This document shows, one piece after another, positions 59,994-61,338 of a stretch of DNA of 61,338 bases (its first letter is position 1; each line of letters opens with the position of its first letter). The notes beneath the pieces are model-generated. The model was not told where the DNA came from, made no database searches, and saw only the letters and a program-made list of their open reading frames with translations. The translations under genes were made by a program, and so were the position numbers. Source of the DNA: Pseudomonas sp. (GTDB lineage: Bacteria > Pseudomonadota > Gammaproteobacteria > Pseudomonadales > Pseudomonadaceae); the NCBI GenBank assembly GCA_007713455.1, contig VMRT01000022.1, positions 1-61,338 of the forward strand, written 5' to 3'.

Positions 59994-61193
59994 ATGAAGT
60001 CGGTTGAAGAGCAACTGTCGGTGATCAAACGGGGCGCTGATGAGGTGCTCGTCGAATCGGAGCTGGTCACTAAGCTTGAGCGAGGCGAGCCGTTGCGCGT
60101 CAAAGCGGGATTCGACCCTACCGCTCCCGATCTTCATCTCGGGCATACCGTGCTCATTAATAAGATGCGCCAGCTTCAGGACTTGGGGCATCAGGTGATC
60201 TTCCTTATAGGGGATTTCACCGGAATGATTGGTGATCCAAGTGGCAAAAGCGCCACACGGCCCCCGTTGACCAGGGAGCAGGTCCTCGAGAACGCCGAAA
60301 CTTACAAGTCCCAGGTTTTTAAGATATTGGATCCCGCAAAGACCGAGGTGGCGTTCAATTCAACCTGGATGGACAAGCTGACTCCAGCCGACTTTATCCG
60401 TCTAGCTTCTCAATATACTGTCGCCCGTATGCTTGAGCGTGATGACTTCAGTAAGCGCTACTCCACGAACCAGCCGATAGCCATCCATGAGTTCCTCTAT
60501 CCGCTCGTCCAGGGGTATGACTCGGTTGCGTTGAAGGCTGACATAGAACTCGGAGGGACTGACCAGAAATTCAACTTGCTTATGGGGCGCGAGCTTCAGC
60601 GGTCGTACGGTCAGGCCTCGCAGTGCGTAGTGACCATGCCGTTGCTTGAGGGGTTGGATGGCGTGAAGAAGATGTCCAAGTCCCTTGGCAATTACGTCGG
60701 GATCCAGGAAGCGCCAGGCGTCATGTATAGCAAGTTGGTCTCGATCCCTGATTCGCTCATGTGGCGGTACTTCGAGCTGCTCAGCTTCCGGTCGCAGGGT
60801 GAACTCGATGAGTTTCGTGCTGATGTCGAGCGGGGATCCAATCCCCGGGATATCAAGATCAAGTTGGCCGAGGAGATCGTTGCGCGTTTCCATGGGGACG
60901 AAGCGGCTGCGGCTGCGCATCGTTCTGCGGGTAATCGGATGAAAGAGGGTGAGCTTCCCGAAGACCTTCCGGAAATCGAACTGATCTCTGAGCAGGACAT
61001 GCCCATTGCGTCGGTCCTTAATAAGGCGGCGCTGGTCAAGAATGCAGCTGTCGCGCGTGACTTGCTGGGTTCTGGCGGTGTCCGTGTTGACGGGCAGGTA
61101 GTGGATCGTGGTTTCGTATTCCGGCTTGGCGCGACCCATGTTTGCCAGGCTGGAAAGAAGTCGTTTGCACGTATTTCCCTCAAGGCGGAATAA
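59994..61193 (+). CDS. tyrZ: Tyrosyl-tRNA synthetase (TyrZ-type)
   Basis: A 399-residue class I synthetase charging tRNA-Tyr. The ATP site has the HIGH-type '[11 protein letters not shown]' and the KMSKS motif in '[15 protein letters not shown]'. A C-terminal S4-type RNA-binding domain ('[24 protein letters not shown]') ends the protein. Position before an rRNA operon matches the TyrZ copy of P. aeruginosa (PA0668); a second enzyme, TyrS, may exist elsewhere. ATG at 59994 is chosen over an upstream start 11 codons earlier for family length. Confidence 0.94.
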   Translation: MKSVEEQLSVIKRGADEVLVESELVTKLERGEPLRVKAGFDPTAPDLHLGHTVLINKMRQLQDLGHQVIFLIGDFTGMIGDPSGKSATRPPLTREQVLENAETYKSQVFKILDPAKTEVAFNSTWMDKLTPADFIRLASQYTVARMLERDDFSKRYSTNQPIAIHEFLYPLVQGYDSVALKADIELGGTDQKFNLLMGRELQRSYGQASQCVVTMPLLEGLDGVKKMSKSLGNYVGIQEAPGVMYSKLVSIPDSLMWRYFELLSFRSQGELDEFRADVERGSNPRDIKIKLAEEIVARFHGDEAAAAAHRSAGNRMKEGELPEDLPEIELISEQDMPIASVLNKAALVKNAAVARDLLGSGGVRVDGQVVDRGFVFRLGATHVCQAGKKSFARISLKAE

Positions 61194-61208
61194 AACTGAA
61201 ATAAACGG

Positions 61209-61236
61209 TTGACGTTGATTTTCAGGCTCCTATAAT
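61209..61236 (+). promoter_or_regulatory. rRNA-type promoter P1
   Basis: TTGACG (61209-61214), a 16-base spacer and a perfect TATAAT (61231-61236), followed by GCGC, the GC-rich discriminator typical of stringently controlled rRNA promoters. It starts 16 bases past the tyrZ stop. Confidence 0.75.
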
Positions 61237-61305
61237 GCGCACCACTTCCGGCGCAGTCCTTAAGCAAAACCTCTTGTAAATCAAAAGGTTAGCGAAATAA
61301 AAGGG

Positions 61306-61333
61306 TTGCACGGATGGCGGATTCGAGTAGAAT
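61306..61333 (+). promoter_or_regulatory. rRNA-type promoter P2
   Basis: TTGCAC (61306-61311), a 16-base spacer and TAGAAT (61328-61333), again followed by GCGCC at the window's last bases. The tandem arrangement with P1 points to an rRNA operon just outside the right end. Confidence 0.7.
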
Positions 61334-61338
61334 GCGCC

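Overview
The window is about 61 kb of chromosome from a gamma-proteobacterium of the genus Pseudomonas in the broad sense. The stutzeri group (Stutzerimonas) is the best guess. The evidence is high GC content, an rpsU-dnaG-rpoD cluster beside tRNA-Ile2, agtSR-agtABCD between the lptD/murU genes and rpe, and the run vfr-osmC-speD-coq7. From rpoD to tyrZ the order follows the P. aeruginosa PAO1 block around PA0576-PA0668, as far as I can recall that genome without a search.

Layout. (1) 1-2244: the edge of an integrated element beside the 3' end of tRNA-Ile2. It holds a broken helix-turn-helix gene, a small DNA-binding protein with its own promoter and operator-like palindrome, an AT-rich stretch with a striking (AAT)n/(ATT)n hairpin, and a tyrosine integrase. 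(2) 2245-10600: tRNA-Ile2, rpoD, dnaG and rpsU (minus strand), then tsaD, plsY, folB-folK and cca. (3) 10693-15526: prkA-yeaH-spoVR, a stress/starvation operon. (4) 15797-23442: lptD-surA-pdxA-rsmA-apaG-apaH-glpE on the minus strand. (5) 23533-27064: amgK-murU (peptidoglycan recycling), a TerB/J-domain membrane protein and a DUF3530 protein.

(6) 27158-43482 is the most distinctive part. It starts with the two-component system agtSR and the GABA/5-aminovalerate ABC importer agtABCD. In PAO1 agtD is followed by rpe. Here about 8.7 kb lies in between: gabD in tight operon with agtD, gabT, a PAS-AAA+ sigma-54 activator, an iron-dependent alcohol dehydrogenase behind a near-consensus -24/-12 promoter, a multi-pass permease of unknown substrate, and a second, very similar gabD. 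I read this as uptake and oxidation of omega-amino acids plus a sigma-54-controlled branch feeding a hydroxy acid or alcohol through the same semialdehyde step.

(7) 43577-49100: rpe-gph, then trpE behind a leader peptide with Trp codons and an attenuator-like hairpin, followed directly by trpG-trpD-trpC. The R/F-pyocin cluster that separates trpE from trpG in P. aeruginosa is absent. (8) 49147-61193: vfr, an OsmC protein, speD, coq7, a HIT protein, a Ycf46-like ATPase, a DUF805 protein, hemJ, argC, erpA, anmK, an M23 endopeptidase and tyrZ. The last 130 bases hold two tandem rRNA-type promoters, so an rRNA operon probably begins just past the right end.

Gene identities rest on reading the translations and motifs; no database search was run. 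Start codons were moved from the longest possible start where ribosome-binding sites or family length argued for it, and this is noted entry by entry.
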